Shown here one piece after another: positions 17,582 through 27,029 of a stretch of DNA of 64,000 nucleotides (position 1 is its first letter; every line of letters begins with the position of its first letter). The notes beneath the pieces are model-generated. The model saw nothing but the letters and a program-made list of their open reading frames with translations. It ran no database searches and was not told the DNA's origin. This DNA is from an uncultured Sphingomonas sp. GTDB lineage: Bacteria; Pseudomonadota; Alphaproteobacteria; Sphingomonadales; Sphingomonadaceae. Made by a program: the position numbers and the translations under genes. The stretch covers positions 1 to 64,000 of the forward strand of contig CAJYLV010000027.1 in NCBI GenBank assembly GCA_913776255.1. The letters run 5' to 3'.

Positions 17582-18322
17582 ATGATGCAGTCGCAGGATA
17601 CGGTGTCGTCACGCCGTGCTTTGCTGAAGACCGGCGGATTGTTCGTCGGCGCCTTGATGATCCCGGGAGCGGTATCGGCCGGCATGCGTGACCGCGCCCG
17701 CCGTGGTGCGCCGGAGTCGCTGATCCCGGACGATTTCTTCCACCCTTCGGCTACGCCGGTCACCCAGCCGGCGGTCGCGAGCGCGACCGCGCAGCCGGTG
17801 CTCGATGCGCCCGGCGTCAATCCGCAGCTGCTGAAGCGCGCGCTGGCATCGCTCGAGCGGCACGGCAGCAGCATTGCCAAGCGCGACCGGATCGCGGTGG
17901 CGGATTTTTCAGCGGGGTCGAGCGCGCCGCGCTTTCACCTCATCAACATCGAGGACGGGCGTACCGTCTCGAAGCTGGTCGCGCACGGCAGCGGCTCCGA
18001 CCCGGCGCACACCGGTTATCTGCAGCGCTTCTCGAACCAGAACGGCTCCAATGCCTCGTGCGAGGGGGCGTTTGCGACCGCGGATTATTATGTCGGCAAG
18101 CACGGGCGGTCGCAGCGGCTGATCGGGCTGGACGCGACCAACAACAATGCGCTCGACCGCGCGATCGTGGTGCACGCCGCCTGGTATGCCAATCCCGACA
18201 TGATCCGCGAGCGCGGGATGCTGGGGCGCAGCCAGGGCTGTTTCGCGGTCGGCGAGAACGAGCTGACCGAGGTGTTCGAGCGGCTAGGGCCGGGGCGGAT
18301 GATCTACGCCGCGAAAGTGTGA
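17582..18322 (+). CDS. Murein L,D-transpeptidase catalytic domain protein (YkuD_2), Tat-exported
   Basis: A 246-residue protein of the YkuD_2 family. The N-terminus shows a twin-arginine signal, SRRALLKTGGLFVGALMIPG. The catalytic portion near the end has IVVHAAWYANPD and GRSQGCFAVGENEL, which provide the His and Cys of the active site. It is divergent from the first L,D-transpeptidase gene at 17369 across 212 bases. I took the ATG ATG at 17582; a TTG at 17558 is in frame but lacks context. Activity on peptidoglycan is inferred from the family. Confidence 0.85.
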   Translation: MMQSQDTVSSRRALLKTGGLFVGALMIPGAVSAGMRDRARRGAPESLIPDDFFHPSATPVTQPAVASATAQPVLDAPGVNPQLLKRALASLERHGSSIAKRDRIAVADFSAGSSAPRFHLINIEDGRTVSKLVAHGSGSDPAHTGYLQRFSNQNGSNASCEGAFATADYYVGKHGRSQRLIGLDATNNNALDRAIVVHAAWYANPDMIRERGMLGRSQGCFAVGENELTEVFERLGPGRMIYAAKV

Positions 18323-18537
18323 GTCCGGCTGCGTCGTCGATCGCGACCCGATGCAAACGTTCCGGACCGGAGCCTGGCGCTGGCTGGGGCGAGCAGGTCG
18401 GCTCAGCGCGCGACAAGCCCGCCTGCGATGCGACATGACGCAACGCTGACGGCGTCGGCCTCATTGACGATCGACCTTCGATGGTAAGCGAGGTCTCGAT
18501 CGTCCGGCGCGCGAGCCATCCCAGCCGCCGAGCGACC

Positions 18538-20640
18538 TCAGAAGCGGAAGCCCAGTGAGACCATTACGTTGCGCGGTGCCGCCACGAAGCAGTCCCCCCG
18601 AGCGAGGCACGAGGCAATCGCTCGTTCGTCGAACAGGTTGGTCGCATTCAGCCCCAAACGCCATTTGTCCCACGTGATCTCCGCAAGCGCGTCGACCGTC
18701 GTGCGCGACGGCGTGACGATCGTGTAGAGCGTCCCGGCGGGAATGGCGGCGTTGAGGCCGTAAGGATCGAGCGGGCCGGTCGACTTGCTCTCGCCGCTGT
18801 ACACCACGCCCGCACCGAGCCGGAGCTGCGCGCCGTCCGCCATGCCGAACGTCTTCGTGGACCAGACCGACGCGGTATGGCGGGGCATATAGTCGAGGGC
18901 CGTGTTCACCTCCGACTTCAGCTCGGCATAGCCGTAATTGAGCAGCAGCTCGAAATCGCCGGGCAGCGTGCGGCTCGCCTCAAACTCCACTCCGCGCGTC
19001 GTCAGCTCGCCCGACTGGGTGCTGGCGTTGTTGGCGAGATAGAGGACACGGTTGCGTTCCTTGATGTGGAAACCGGTCACCGTCACCAGCGTCGACGCGA
19101 GCGGCTGCCATTTCACCCCGGCCTCATATTGCGTGCCGGTCTGCGGGGTGAACGGCTTGTCCGGCACGCCGCCGGGGCCGCTCAGCCGACCCGCGATCGG
19201 CAGGAAGCTCTCGGTATAGCTGAAGAACGGCGAGAAGCCCGCGCCTACCTCGCCGATGATGCCGGCGCGGAAGGTCGTGGCATTGTCTTCCTGCCCTGTG
19301 GAATTGGTGACATGATCGCGACGCGCCCCCACGATCACGGATACGCGATCGAACAGCCGCACCTGATCCTGCACATAGACGCCGAGCTGCTTCTGCGAAT
19401 CGTAGGCGAAGGGACCGCTGGGATCGTAAGTCCGCAGCGCGTCATGATTGATGTCGTAGAGATCGACGATCTCGACCGCCGACGTATCCGCCGCGCGCTT
19501 GCCAACCCTGTTCCAGCTATAGTCGATCCCGACCAGCAGCGTGTGTGCGATCGCCGCGCCGGTGTTGAACGATAGCTGGAGGTTGTTGTCGGTCGAGAAG
19601 ACGTTCATCCGCGCGTCGCTGGCGTCGGCGAACAGCCGGATCGACCGACCGTCGCTGCCATATACGGCGAAGGGGTCGCTCGGATTGGTATAGCTGTCCG
19701 CGAAGTGCGTGAAATATTCCAGATCGCTGTCGATATAGCGCGCCTTCAGGCTGATCCGCACCGCATCGGAGAAGCGGTGAACGAGCGCCCCGCCGCCCTG
19801 CAGCGAGCGACCGGCGTAGCGGTCCCACCCCGCCTTGCCGACGAACGTATAGGGATTGAGGCGCGCACCGGGATTGCCGGGATTCGGGCGGAACGTCCCG
19901 ACGATCGGGAGGAATTGCGAGGTCGAGCCGGTGTCGTCCTTCTGATAGAGGCCGGTCAGCACGATGTCGGTGCGCATCGTCAGCTGCCACCGGATCGACG
20001 GCGCGAACATCACGCGGTCGTCGGGAACGTGAGCGACATAGGTGTCGGCGTCGCGCGCGCGGCCCACCGCCCTGACCGCCAGCCGATCGGTGACCGCCAG
20101 ATTGACGTCACCCAGCACTTCCTTGCGATCGAAGCTGCCATAGACGAGGTTCAGCTCGCCGCCCGTCCGGAACTCCGGCGCCTTCGACACGAGGTTGACC
20201 AGCCCGCCGATCGAGCCCTGCCCGTACAGCACCGACGCCGGCCCCCGCACGATCTCGACCCGCGAGAAATTATACGGATCCGACGTAATGCTGGCATAAT
20301 AGGAAAAGATGTCGCGCATGCCGTCGCGGAATTGCAGCGCCTCGATGCCGCGCACGTTGAAGCTGTCGACCCGCGTGTCGCGACCGTACGGATTGGCGAG
20401 CACGCCGGCGGCGTATTTGACCGTGTCGCTGATGCTGATCGCCCCCTGCGCCTGATAGCGTTCGGCGGGGACGATGGTCAGCGGCTGTGGCAGCTCGATC
20501 AGCGGCGTCTCGGTCTTGGTGCCGGCGATCGCCCCCGTCACGACGATGTCCTCGCCATCTGCGGGCGCGGTCGACTGCGCCCACGCCGACTGGCTGAGCA
20601 GTGCACCGGCAAGGCCCGCCACCACGATCACCTTCGCCAT
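18538..20640 (-). CDS. TonB-dependent siderophore receptor (FhuA/FpvA type)
   Basis: A 700-residue outer-membrane ferric-siderophore receptor. After a signal peptide ending SAWAQ comes a TonB-box-like EDIVVTG, then the plug with PQPLTIVPAERYQAQG and the plug signature VEIVRGPASVLYGQGSIGGLVNLVSK split over residues about 130-160, and a 22-strand barrel ending in the terminal aromatic MVSLGFRF. The 215-base gap downstream (18323-18537) holds nothing I recognise. It is divergent from a PepSY operon, a common pairing in iron uptake, where the reductase-like membrane protein acts on the imported siderophore complex. Confidence 0.92.
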   Translation of the reverse strand: MAKVIVVAGLAGALLSQSAWAQSTAPADGEDIVVTGAIAGTKTETPLIELPQPLTIVPAERYQAQGAISISDTVKYAAGVLANPYGRDTRVDSFNVRGIEALQFRDGMRDIFSYYASITSDPYNFSRVEIVRGPASVLYGQGSIGGLVNLVSKAPEFRTGGELNLVYGSFDRKEVLGDVNLAVTDRLAVRAVGRARDADTYVAHVPDDRVMFAPSIRWQLTMRTDIVLTGLYQKDDTGSTSQFLPIVGTFRPNPGNPGARLNPYTFVGKAGWDRYAGRSLQGGGALVHRFSDAVRISLKARYIDSDLEYFTHFADSYTNPSDPFAVYGSDGRSIRLFADASDARMNVFSTDNNLQLSFNTGAAIAHTLLVGIDYSWNRVGKRAADTSAVEIVDLYDINHDALRTYDPSGPFAYDSQKQLGVYVQDQVRLFDRVSVIVGARRDHVTNSTGQEDNATTFRAGIIGEVGAGFSPFFSYTESFLPIAGRLSGPGGVPDKPFTPQTGTQYEAGVKWQPLASTLVTVTGFHIKERNRVLYLANNASTQSGELTTRGVEFEASRTLPGDFELLLNYGYAELKSEVNTALDYMPRHTASVWSTKTFGMADGAQLRLGAGVVYSGESKSTGPLDPYGLNAAIPAGTLYTIVTPSRTTVDALAEITWDKWRLGLNATNLFDERAIASCLARGDCFVAAPRNVMVSLGFRF

Positions 20641-20753
20641 TCCCCAAGCCTTCTTTGTTCGTCCACCCTGATGGCGGCGCTCCTACACTGTTGCGAAGAA
20701 GTATCAATAGCATTTTACTTGCGTTCGACGGTGAGCCTTTTTATTCAACGCCG
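20641..20753. promoter_or_regulatory. Divergent promoter region between siderophore receptor and PepSY operon
   Basis: The 113-base gap contains an AT-rich stretch with the inverted repeat AAGTA (20699-20703) and TACTT (20716-20720) around 12 bases. Iron control would be expected for these genes, but I cannot match a convincing Fur or Irr box, so only the position and the inverted repeat are observations. Confidence 0.35.
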
Positions 20754-21080
20754 ATGCCCCACGCGACGCACACGGCCCCGCCACGATCCTCGCGACGACT
20801 CGGGCGTATCCTGCTGGCGGGGCCGGGCGCGATCGTGGTGACCCTAGCGTTGCTGGCCGGAATGCCGCTGTGGTTGCCCGGCGGCGCGGCCGGCATCGAC
20901 AATCTGGCCTTCCCGCTGGTGCTGGCGCCGCTGATCTGGTCAGGGCTGTTCTTCCACGCCTGCCTCGATCGCAGCATCGCGCGGGTCGCGTTCGTCGCTG
21001 CGGCGCTGCTGCTGATCCATGGCGGCATGGTCGCCCAACGCCTGCTGGTGTCCCCGGCCGCGCCAAAGGCCGTGCCATGA
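20754..21080 (+). CDS. Small membrane protein of a PepSY/iron-uptake operon
   Basis: A 108-residue protein with three hydrophobic segments (about 22-45, 50-68, 78-98) and a basic N-terminus. It resembles in size and position the DUF3649-type 'iron uptake' proteins that precede PepSY and DUF3325 genes beside siderophore receptors, but I cannot confirm the family from sequence alone. The stop overlaps the start of the PepSY gene (ATGA). Confidence 0.6.
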   Translation: MPHATHTAPPRSSRRLGRILLAGPGAIVVTLALLAGMPLWLPGGAAGIDNLAFPLVLAPLIWSGLFFHACLDRSIARVAFVAAALLLIHGGMVAQRLLVSPAAPKAVP

Positions 21081-22669
21081 TCCACCTGCAGCGCGACGAG
21101 ACCAAGGCGATGGTCGCGGTCCACGGCTGGTCCGGCATCCTGCTGGGCCTGCTCCTCTATGCGGTGGTGCTGACGGGTACCGCGGCGGTGTTCGCGCACG
21201 AGATCGGCGCCTGGTCGGCAGGGCACGTCGCCACGCGCTCGTCCTTCGCCCAGCCGATCGATGCCACGCTCCGGCGCCTGACCGCCGCGACGCCGCCGCG
21301 CTACCGCGAGGCGGTCAATCTGTTCGAGATCGGCGATCACGGCGTCGGCGCCTTCTTCCACCGCCACGAAGTGACCGCGAACGGGGTACCGATGGAGCGC
21401 GGTATCTACTACCAGGTCGACAACGCCGGGCGGGTACAGCGCACCGTTACCGGCGATGCCGACGACCTCTTCGGCCCGCGCAACGACGATGCGCTCAGCA
21501 CCTTTCTGGTCGACACGCACGTCCGCCTGCACGTCCCCAATCCGTGGGGGCTGTTGCTGACCGGCATCCTCGGGCTGGCGATGCTGGTGGCGGCGATCTC
21601 GGGACTGTTGATCCACCGCCACCTGTTCAAGGACATCTTCACGCTGCGCCGTCGCGCGAGCCCGGTGCTGGTCAATCGCGACAAGCATAGCGTCGCGGGC
21701 ACCTGGAGCCTGCCGTTCGCCTTCGTGCTCGCCTTCACCGGCAGCTTCTTCTCCTTCTACGGCACCGTCGGGGTGCCGGTGGTGGCGATGGCCGCCTTCG
21801 GCGGCGATGTCGAAGCGCTGACCAAGGCGGTGTTCGGCAATCCCGGCGCGCCCGACCCGCGCCCGGCCTCCGGCGGCAACATGGATCGCATCATGGCCGA
21901 TGCGATCCGCCGGACCGGCGAGGCGCCGACCTTTGTGGCGATCGAGAATGTCGGCCGCGCCGACGCAACGGTGACGAGCTACCACAATCCCCGCACGGGC
22001 AGCCTCACACCAGTGGCGCTGCTCTACAACGGCGCCGACGCCTCGTTCATCCGCACCAAGCCGAACGTCGGTGCCGTTCCGTCGGCCGGCGGTACGCTGG
22101 TCGGCATCATGGGACCGCTGCACTTCGGCAATTTCGCCGGGCTGCTGTCCAAGGCGATCTGGTTCGGACTGGGCTTTGCCATATGCTACGTGACCTACAC
22201 CGGGATGCGCTTGTGGGTGGTGCGCCGGATCGGCGCGGCGCGATCGTTCAACTGGCTCGAGCGGAGTCTGAGCGTCATGGCGTTCGGCCTGCCGTTTGCG
22301 CTGGTGGCCGCGGCGGCGGGGTTCCTTGTCACCATGCCGCTCGGCACGGCGGTCTATTGGACGACCACCGCGTTCCTGATCGCATCGGGTGCGGCGATCG
22401 TCGCCGGCATCGTCCTCTCGACGAATGCGCTGCTGGTTTGGTCGCTGGTCGGCGCGACCGGCGGCGTCATGCTGCTGCTGCCGCTGCTGCGCTTGCTCGT
22501 CGCCGGTGGCCCCGGCTGGAGCGAGGCGATCGCCGCCGGCCAACCGATCATCGCGACGCTCGACCTTGCCTTCGCCGCGACCGGCATCTGGCTGATCCGG
22601 AAATGCTGGATGACGGTCCCCCGCGCGGCGCGCGGCACGTCGCCGCTTCTCGAGCCAGCGAAAGCCTGA
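21077..22669 (+). CDS. PepSY-associated TM helix (PepSY_TM) family protein
   Basis: A 530-residue inner-membrane protein. The first helix carries VHGWSGILLGLLLYAVVLTG (residues about 13-35), the second block GLLLTGILGLAMLVAAISGLLIHRH ends in the conserved His pair of the family, and further helices lie at 205-235, 350-370 and across 390-510. Periplasmic PepSY-like segments lie between. Proteins of this type (FoxB, FiuB-like) reduce or process ferric siderophores at the inner membrane. Position in a coupled operon divergent from a siderophore receptor supports that role here. Confidence 0.85.
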   Translation: MIHLQRDETKAMVAVHGWSGILLGLLLYAVVLTGTAAVFAHEIGAWSAGHVATRSSFAQPIDATLRRLTAATPPRYREAVNLFEIGDHGVGAFFHRHEVTANGVPMERGIYYQVDNAGRVQRTVTGDADDLFGPRNDDALSTFLVDTHVRLHVPNPWGLLLTGILGLAMLVAAISGLLIHRHLFKDIFTLRRRASPVLVNRDKHSVAGTWSLPFAFVLAFTGSFFSFYGTVGVPVVAMAAFGGDVEALTKAVFGNPGAPDPRPASGGNMDRIMADAIRRTGEAPTFVAIENVGRADATVTSYHNPRTGSLTPVALLYNGADASFIRTKPNVGAVPSAGGTLVGIMGPLHFGNFAGLLSKAIWFGLGFAICYVTYTGMRLWVVRRIGAARSFNWLERSLSVMAFGLPFALVAAAAGFLVTMPLGTAVYWTTTAFLIASGAAIVAGIVLSTNALLVWSLVGATGGVMLLLPLLRLLVAGGPGWSEAIAAGQPIIATLDLAFAATGIWLIRKCWMTVPRAARGTSPLLEPAKA

Positions 22670-22671
22670 CG

Positions 22672-22947
22672 GTGATCGGCCTTACCCTCGTGGCACTGGC
22701 GGTTTCGGCGGCAGCGATCCTCGGCCTGTGCGTCGGCGATCCCAAGCGCCACCGGGCGGCGGGTCGTCCTTCCGAAACGCCGGGCGGCTTGCGATCCATT
22801 CTCATCATCGCTGCGTGCATGCCGGGTGTGGCGTGCCTGCTGCTCGGCGAGACCGCGGCGTTCATGCTGTGGCTGGGCGGCGCGGCGTTGACCGGATGGT
22901 TCGTGGCGTCGTGCTTTGCCGATCGCGGAACGAGGCAGGCCCGTTAG
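22672..22947 (+). CDS. DUF3325-like small membrane protein
   Basis: A 91-residue protein with helices near residues 2-20, 42-58 and 61-80. The pattern of a first helix, a short basic loop (GDPKRHRAAGR) and two further helices is that of DUF3325 proteins, which often end PepSY iron operons. It starts at a GTG three bases after the PepSY stop. Assignment is by pattern and context, not by a strong motif. Confidence 0.55.
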   Translation: MIGLTLVALAVSAAAILGLCVGDPKRHRAAGRPSETPGGLRSILIIAACMPGVACLLLGETAAFMLWLGGAALTGWFVASCFADRGTRQAR

Positions 22948-23330
22948 CCACCGAGCGCTCGGCCGCGCCGATGACGATCGCTATTTCGATCCCGCACTCC
23001 TCGACGGCGTGTCGGGATCGGAGCACCGGCACCTTGCTGATCGCTGTACGTCGGGCTGATCGGCTACGGCCTAAGCGACCACGCCTTCCCTGCACCATCC
23101 GCATCAGGCGCTCGACGGAGAACACCTACCCACCTTTTACCTCATGTGCCAAATCAACCACACTTGCGGATAGAAAGCTGTTTTCGTTGCGCTTTCACGC
23201 TTTGACAATCTTGCGCGCTTCCTTCCCCCGTGTTCATCCTCCTGAGCAGGCGCCGACGTAGGCGCCGTTTTCATGGGACTGTCTTCTTCGCGTGCGACGG
23301 GCCGGGCACATCATAACAAACGGGAACACC
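22948..23330 (+). other. 383-base intergenic region before TonB receptor
   Basis: No gene is visible. The last 120 bases are pyrimidine-rich and lower in GC than the surroundings. A TTGACA at 23202 could be a -35 element, but no matching -10 is seen. A GC hairpin followed by TTTT lies at 23249-23271, listed separately. Confidence 0.5.
23249..23271 (+). terminator. Terminator-like hairpin in leader of TonB receptor
   Basis: GGCGCC (23249-23254) and GGCGCC (23261-23266) can form a 6-bp GC stem with loop GACGTA, followed by GTTTT. It ends 60 bases before the receptor start codon, so it is either a terminator of the upstream operon or a leader attenuator. Confidence 0.45.
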
Positions 23331-25856
23331 ATGACGCCTTTCACAACGCGGGCGCTGTTGCGCGCGACCTGCCTCACGCTGCTGACGAGCGGCGTTGCCG
23401 CACCGGACGCGATCGCGCAGACCGCTACCGACACCGCCGCGGCACCCGCCGCCGAACAGGGGGACGACGTGCCGTCCGACATCATCGTCACCGGCTCGGC
23501 GCGGCGACAGCGGCGCTTCGACGTCTCCTATGCGGTCAACTCGCTGGGACAGGACGACGTTAAGCGGCTGGCGCCGCTCAACTTCGCGGATCTGCTCGGC
23601 AAACTGCCCGGCATCCAGGTCGAGGCGACCGGCGGCGAGGTGCAGAACGTCACCCGCATCCGCGGCATCCCCACCGATGACGGCTATGCGGTGTTCCAGC
23701 AGGACGGGCTGCCGCTGTTCCATGACATCAACGGCAATTTCTTCCGCGGCGACAGCCTCAACCGCTATGATCTGATGACCGAGCGGGTCGAGGTGGTGCG
23801 CGGCGGCCCGGCGCCGATCTTCGCCAGCCAGGCGGCCGCGATCGTCAACAACATCACCGTCACCGGCAGCGACACGCCGCGCGGCAAGGCGCAGGTGACG
23901 GTCGGCACGACCGACCTCTATCGCCTCGACGCCATGCAGTCCGGCCCGCTGGGCGAACGCACCTATTATGCGATCGGCGGCTTCCTGCGGCGCGACGGCG
24001 GGCAACGCGACAACGGCTTCCCCAACGACCGCGGCGGGCAGATCCGCGCCAATATCAAGCACGATCTCGACAACGGCTCGATCCGGCTGAGCGTCAATTA
24101 CCTCAACGACCACAATACCTTCTATCTGCCGGTTCCGGTCGCCGATCCGCGCAACCCGTCGGTGTCGCTGAACCCGTACATCGATTTCTTCCACGGCACG
24201 CTCAATTCGCCGGCGTTTCGCGGCGTGACGCTCAAGTATCGCGATGCGGCCGGCGTGGTGCAGAGCGAGACGCGCGATCTCGCCGATGGCCGACACATGG
24301 AATATGGCAATGTCGGCCTGCAATATGATGCGGAGTTCAGTGGCTGGCAGCTGGCGGTGCGCGCCGGCTATACCAAGGGCCGGCTGAACTTCGACGCCCT
24401 CTACTCGACGTCGAACCCGGTGGATGCGACGACCTTCGCGAACGGCTTCCGCACCGCGGCCAACACCGCCTTCGGCACCGCCACGACGCCGGTGGCGCGG
24501 CTGGGCTATGCGGTGTCGGGGACCAGCGGCGCGACCGCCTACGATCCTTATGCCGCCTCGGGCCTGGTCGTGCAGGCGCAATATCGCGGCGTCGGCTCCA
24601 GCTTCTATTCGGGCCAGGGCGATGTCAGCGTCACCCGCAAGTTCGAAACCGGGCTTGGCACGCATGACCTGCGCATCGGCGGCTATGCCGCTTCCTACGG
24701 ACTGACCAACAAGGCGGTCTATCAGGATTATCTGCTGGAAGTGCAGGGCAAGCCGCGCACGCTGGATCTGGTCGCCTATTCGGCGAGCGGCGCGGTGCTT
24801 GGCTATGTCACCGACAAGGGCGTGCTGCGTTACGGCACGACGCTGAACCAGGGCGACGTCGATGCGACTGTCTATTCGCTCTACGCGAACGACACGTGGG
24901 AGGTGCTGCCCGGACTGCGAATCGACGGCGGCCTTCGCCACGAATGGTATCATATCGACGGCTATGGCCTGACCTCGACCTCGGTCAATCTGGGCGATCC
25001 CGCGACGCTCGCCGACAACAGCGTCCGCAGCTTCGACGGTGCGCGACAGTCGCGCAAGGACAACCCGACGGCGCTCAACTGGACCATCGGCGCCAATTAC
25101 GACGTCAGCGACAATTTCGGCGGCTATCTGCGCGCCTCGCACCTGGAAGTGCCGCCGCAAGCGTCGAGCTACTACAACATCAATCCGGTGCTGGTGAAGA
25201 CGCAGGCTGACCAGTATGAGGCCGGGCTCAAGGCATCCTTCGGGCGCAACTACCTGTACCTGACGGGCTTCTATACCAAGTTCGATCCCTTCAACGCCTC
25301 GTTCGTCGCGTTCAATCCGGCGACCGGGCGGAACGATCAGGCGGTGCCCTTCATCGGACAGGCCGAGGTGAAGGGGGTCGAGGTCGACGGCACGCTGGCC
25401 CCGGCGCGGTGGTTCTTCGTGTCGGGATCGTTCACCTATCAGGATCCGCAATACAAGAACCTGCAGAACAGCGCCGGTGCCGACCCCTCGGCAGTGAACG
25501 GCAAGCAGATCATCCGCGAGCCGAAGGTGTTCGGCAACGTGCGGCCGACCTTCTCGTTCGATGCCGGCGGCGATCAGGTGGAGGTCTACGGGCGGTACGA
25601 ATATATCGGACGCCGCTACGTCGACCTGTTCAACAACACTCGGCTGCCGTCGTACAACACCTTCGGACTGGGCGGCACATTGACCCACAACGGCTTCCAG
25701 TTCCAGGTGGTCGGGGACAATATCTTCAACAACAAGGGCCTGACCGAGGGCAATCCACGCACCGATCAGCTCGACGGGCAGACCACGCGCGACGCGATCT
25801 ACGGGCGTCCGATCTTCGGGCGCAGCGTGCGCTTCATCGTGAGCAAGGCTTGGTGA
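23331..25856 (+). CDS. TonB-dependent receptor
   Basis: An 841-residue outer-membrane receptor. The signal peptide ends DAIAQ; the TonB box region is SDIIVTGSARRQRR; the plug includes LLGKLPGIQVEATGGEVQN and VEVVRGGPAPIFASQAAAIV; the barrel ends RSVRFIVSKAW, with the terminal aromatic residue. Its plug is of the same subfamily as the receptor at 34642, whose neighbours are glycosidases, so a carbohydrate or other organic ligand is more likely than iron; this is inference. It is coupled by GTGA to the DUF218 gene downstream. The ATG was chosen for the signal peptide start. Confidence 0.9.
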   Translation: MTPFTTRALLRATCLTLLTSGVAAPDAIAQTATDTAAAPAAEQGDDVPSDIIVTGSARRQRRFDVSYAVNSLGQDDVKRLAPLNFADLLGKLPGIQVEATGGEVQNVTRIRGIPTDDGYAVFQQDGLPLFHDINGNFFRGDSLNRYDLMTERVEVVRGGPAPIFASQAAAIVNNITVTGSDTPRGKAQVTVGTTDLYRLDAMQSGPLGERTYYAIGGFLRRDGGQRDNGFPNDRGGQIRANIKHDLDNGSIRLSVNYLNDHNTFYLPVPVADPRNPSVSLNPYIDFFHGTLNSPAFRGVTLKYRDAAGVVQSETRDLADGRHMEYGNVGLQYDAEFSGWQLAVRAGYTKGRLNFDALYSTSNPVDATTFANGFRTAANTAFGTATTPVARLGYAVSGTSGATAYDPYAASGLVVQAQYRGVGSSFYSGQGDVSVTRKFETGLGTHDLRIGGYAASYGLTNKAVYQDYLLEVQGKPRTLDLVAYSASGAVLGYVTDKGVLRYGTTLNQGDVDATVYSLYANDTWEVLPGLRIDGGLRHEWYHIDGYGLTSTSVNLGDPATLADNSVRSFDGARQSRKDNPTALNWTIGANYDVSDNFGGYLRASHLEVPPQASSYYNINPVLVKTQADQYEAGLKASFGRNYLYLTGFYTKFDPFNASFVAFNPATGRNDQAVPFIGQAEVKGVEVDGTLAPARWFFVSGSFTYQDPQYKNLQNSAGADPSAVNGKQIIREPKVFGNVRPTFSFDAGGDQVEVYGRYEYIGRRYVDLFNNTRLPSYNTFGLGGTLTHNGFQFQVVGDNIFNNKGLTEGNPRTDQLDGQTTRDAIYGRPIFGRSVRFIVSKAW

Positions 25857-26932
25857 GGCGCGCGGCATGGTGGGCGGCGGCGGCGTTGATCGCCCACCCG
25901 GCCGCCGCCGCACCGGTCGCCGACCGGCAGCTGGCCGCGATGGCGGGGCGGCTGTTCCCGTCGCTCGCCGGGCACATGCCGCAACTGGCCGCCCGTGACC
26001 GCCGGGTGGCCGCTTGCGCGCACGCGCCGGCCTGCGTGGTCGAGGCGGCGATCCTGCGCGACGACGAACGCGCGACGCTGGCGACCGCGGCGGGCGCGCG
26101 CGCCGACGACGTGCGCCGCGAAGTGAACGGACTGAACGAGGTGCTGCGCGTCTTCGGCAGCGGCAGCGTGCCGCGTTACCCGCTGATCGACGGATCGGAC
26201 GACCCATCCGGCAGCACGGCGTTCACGACCAAGGTGGCCGACGCGATCGACCTGGCCGGCGCGCAGCGGCGCGACCCGGCCGTGGCCGGCGACATCAGCC
26301 TGTCGCTCGCGCTCGCGCTGCTCGACGTCAACGACAAGAATGCGGCGGTGGCGTTCGAGCCGCTCGACCAGCGCTACAACGCTGCGGCGCGGGCTCGGGC
26401 CAAAACGCTCGACTGGAGCCGCCACCGCTATCTCGCGATCGTGGCGCTGGGCGTAGGTCCGGAGGATCTGGCCACCCCGCTCAGCGGCCGGGCGAAGCTG
26501 AACGTGAGAATGGCGGCCGAGCGTTATGCGGCGGGCGCGGCGCCCTTCATCATCGTCAGCGGGAGCGCCGTGCATCCGCGTGACACGCCGCATGTCGAGG
26601 CGCTGGAGATGCGGCGCGCGCTGACCGAGCGTTACGCCGTCCCAGCGGCGGCGATCATCGTCGAGCCCTATGCGCGGCACACCACCACCAACCTCCGCAA
26701 CGCGACCCGGCGGCTGATCGCGCTCGGCGCGCCGCTCGACCGCGACATGCTGGTGGTCAGCAACGCGCCGCACATCGATGCGATAGCTGGCGCGGCCTTC
26801 GTCGAGCGCAACCGCCGCGAGCTCGGTTATCAGCCGGTCGCGGTCGGCAGTCGCATCGCGCCCACCGCCATCGCGGTCCGACCGTCGCGCGCGGCGTTGC
26901 GGGTCGATCCAGCCGATCCGCTCGATCCATGA
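25853..26932 (+). CDS. DUF218 (YdcF/SanA-like) family exported protein
   Basis: A 359-residue protein. A signal peptide (RRAAWWAAAALIAHPAAAA) is followed by an N-terminal helical domain of about 170 residues that I do not recognise, then a DUF218 domain: LAIVALGVGPED, APFIIVSGSAVHP, EALEMRRALTERYAVPAAAIIVE, and RHTTTNLRNATRRL. DUF218 proteins include SanA, ElyC and YdcF, linked to envelope integrity, with a nucleotide-like binding fold. The start is a GTG overlapping the receptor stop, so the pair is co-translated. The 97 bases behind it hold no further gene. Confidence 0.8.
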   Translation: MRRAAWWAAAALIAHPAAAAPVADRQLAAMAGRLFPSLAGHMPQLAARDRRVAACAHAPACVVEAAILRDDERATLATAAGARADDVRREVNGLNEVLRVFGSGSVPRYPLIDGSDDPSGSTAFTTKVADAIDLAGAQRRDPAVAGDISLSLALALLDVNDKNAAVAFEPLDQRYNAAARARAKTLDWSRHRYLAIVALGVGPEDLATPLSGRAKLNVRMAAERYAAGAAPFIIVSGSAVHPRDTPHVEALEMRRALTERYAVPAAAIIVEPYARHTTTNLRNATRRLIALGAPLDRDMLVVSNAPHIDAIAGAAFVERNRRELGYQPVAVGSRIAPTAIAVRPSRAALRVDPADPLDP

Positions 26933-27029
26933 CGACCGCCGGATCGCGACGTGCTTCGTCGAGCAGGTCGGCGCGCGCCGGCACGTCCTGCCCGACGGTG
27001 CGTTCATGCCGGTGGAAAGGACGCGATCG

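Noticed and set aside
20641..20753. Fur or Irr box between the siderophore receptor and the PepSY operon
   Set aside because: Only a weak inverted repeat is visible; no match to known alphaproteobacterial iron boxes that I would defend.
23271..26207. A very long open frame on the minus strand opposite the TonB receptor and DUF218 genes (nearly 1000 codons); similar ones at 30831-33377, 34603-36663 and 2200-4389
   Set aside because: They mirror real genes on the other strand, have Arg/His/Asp-rich composition without domains, and are expected in very GC-rich DNA.
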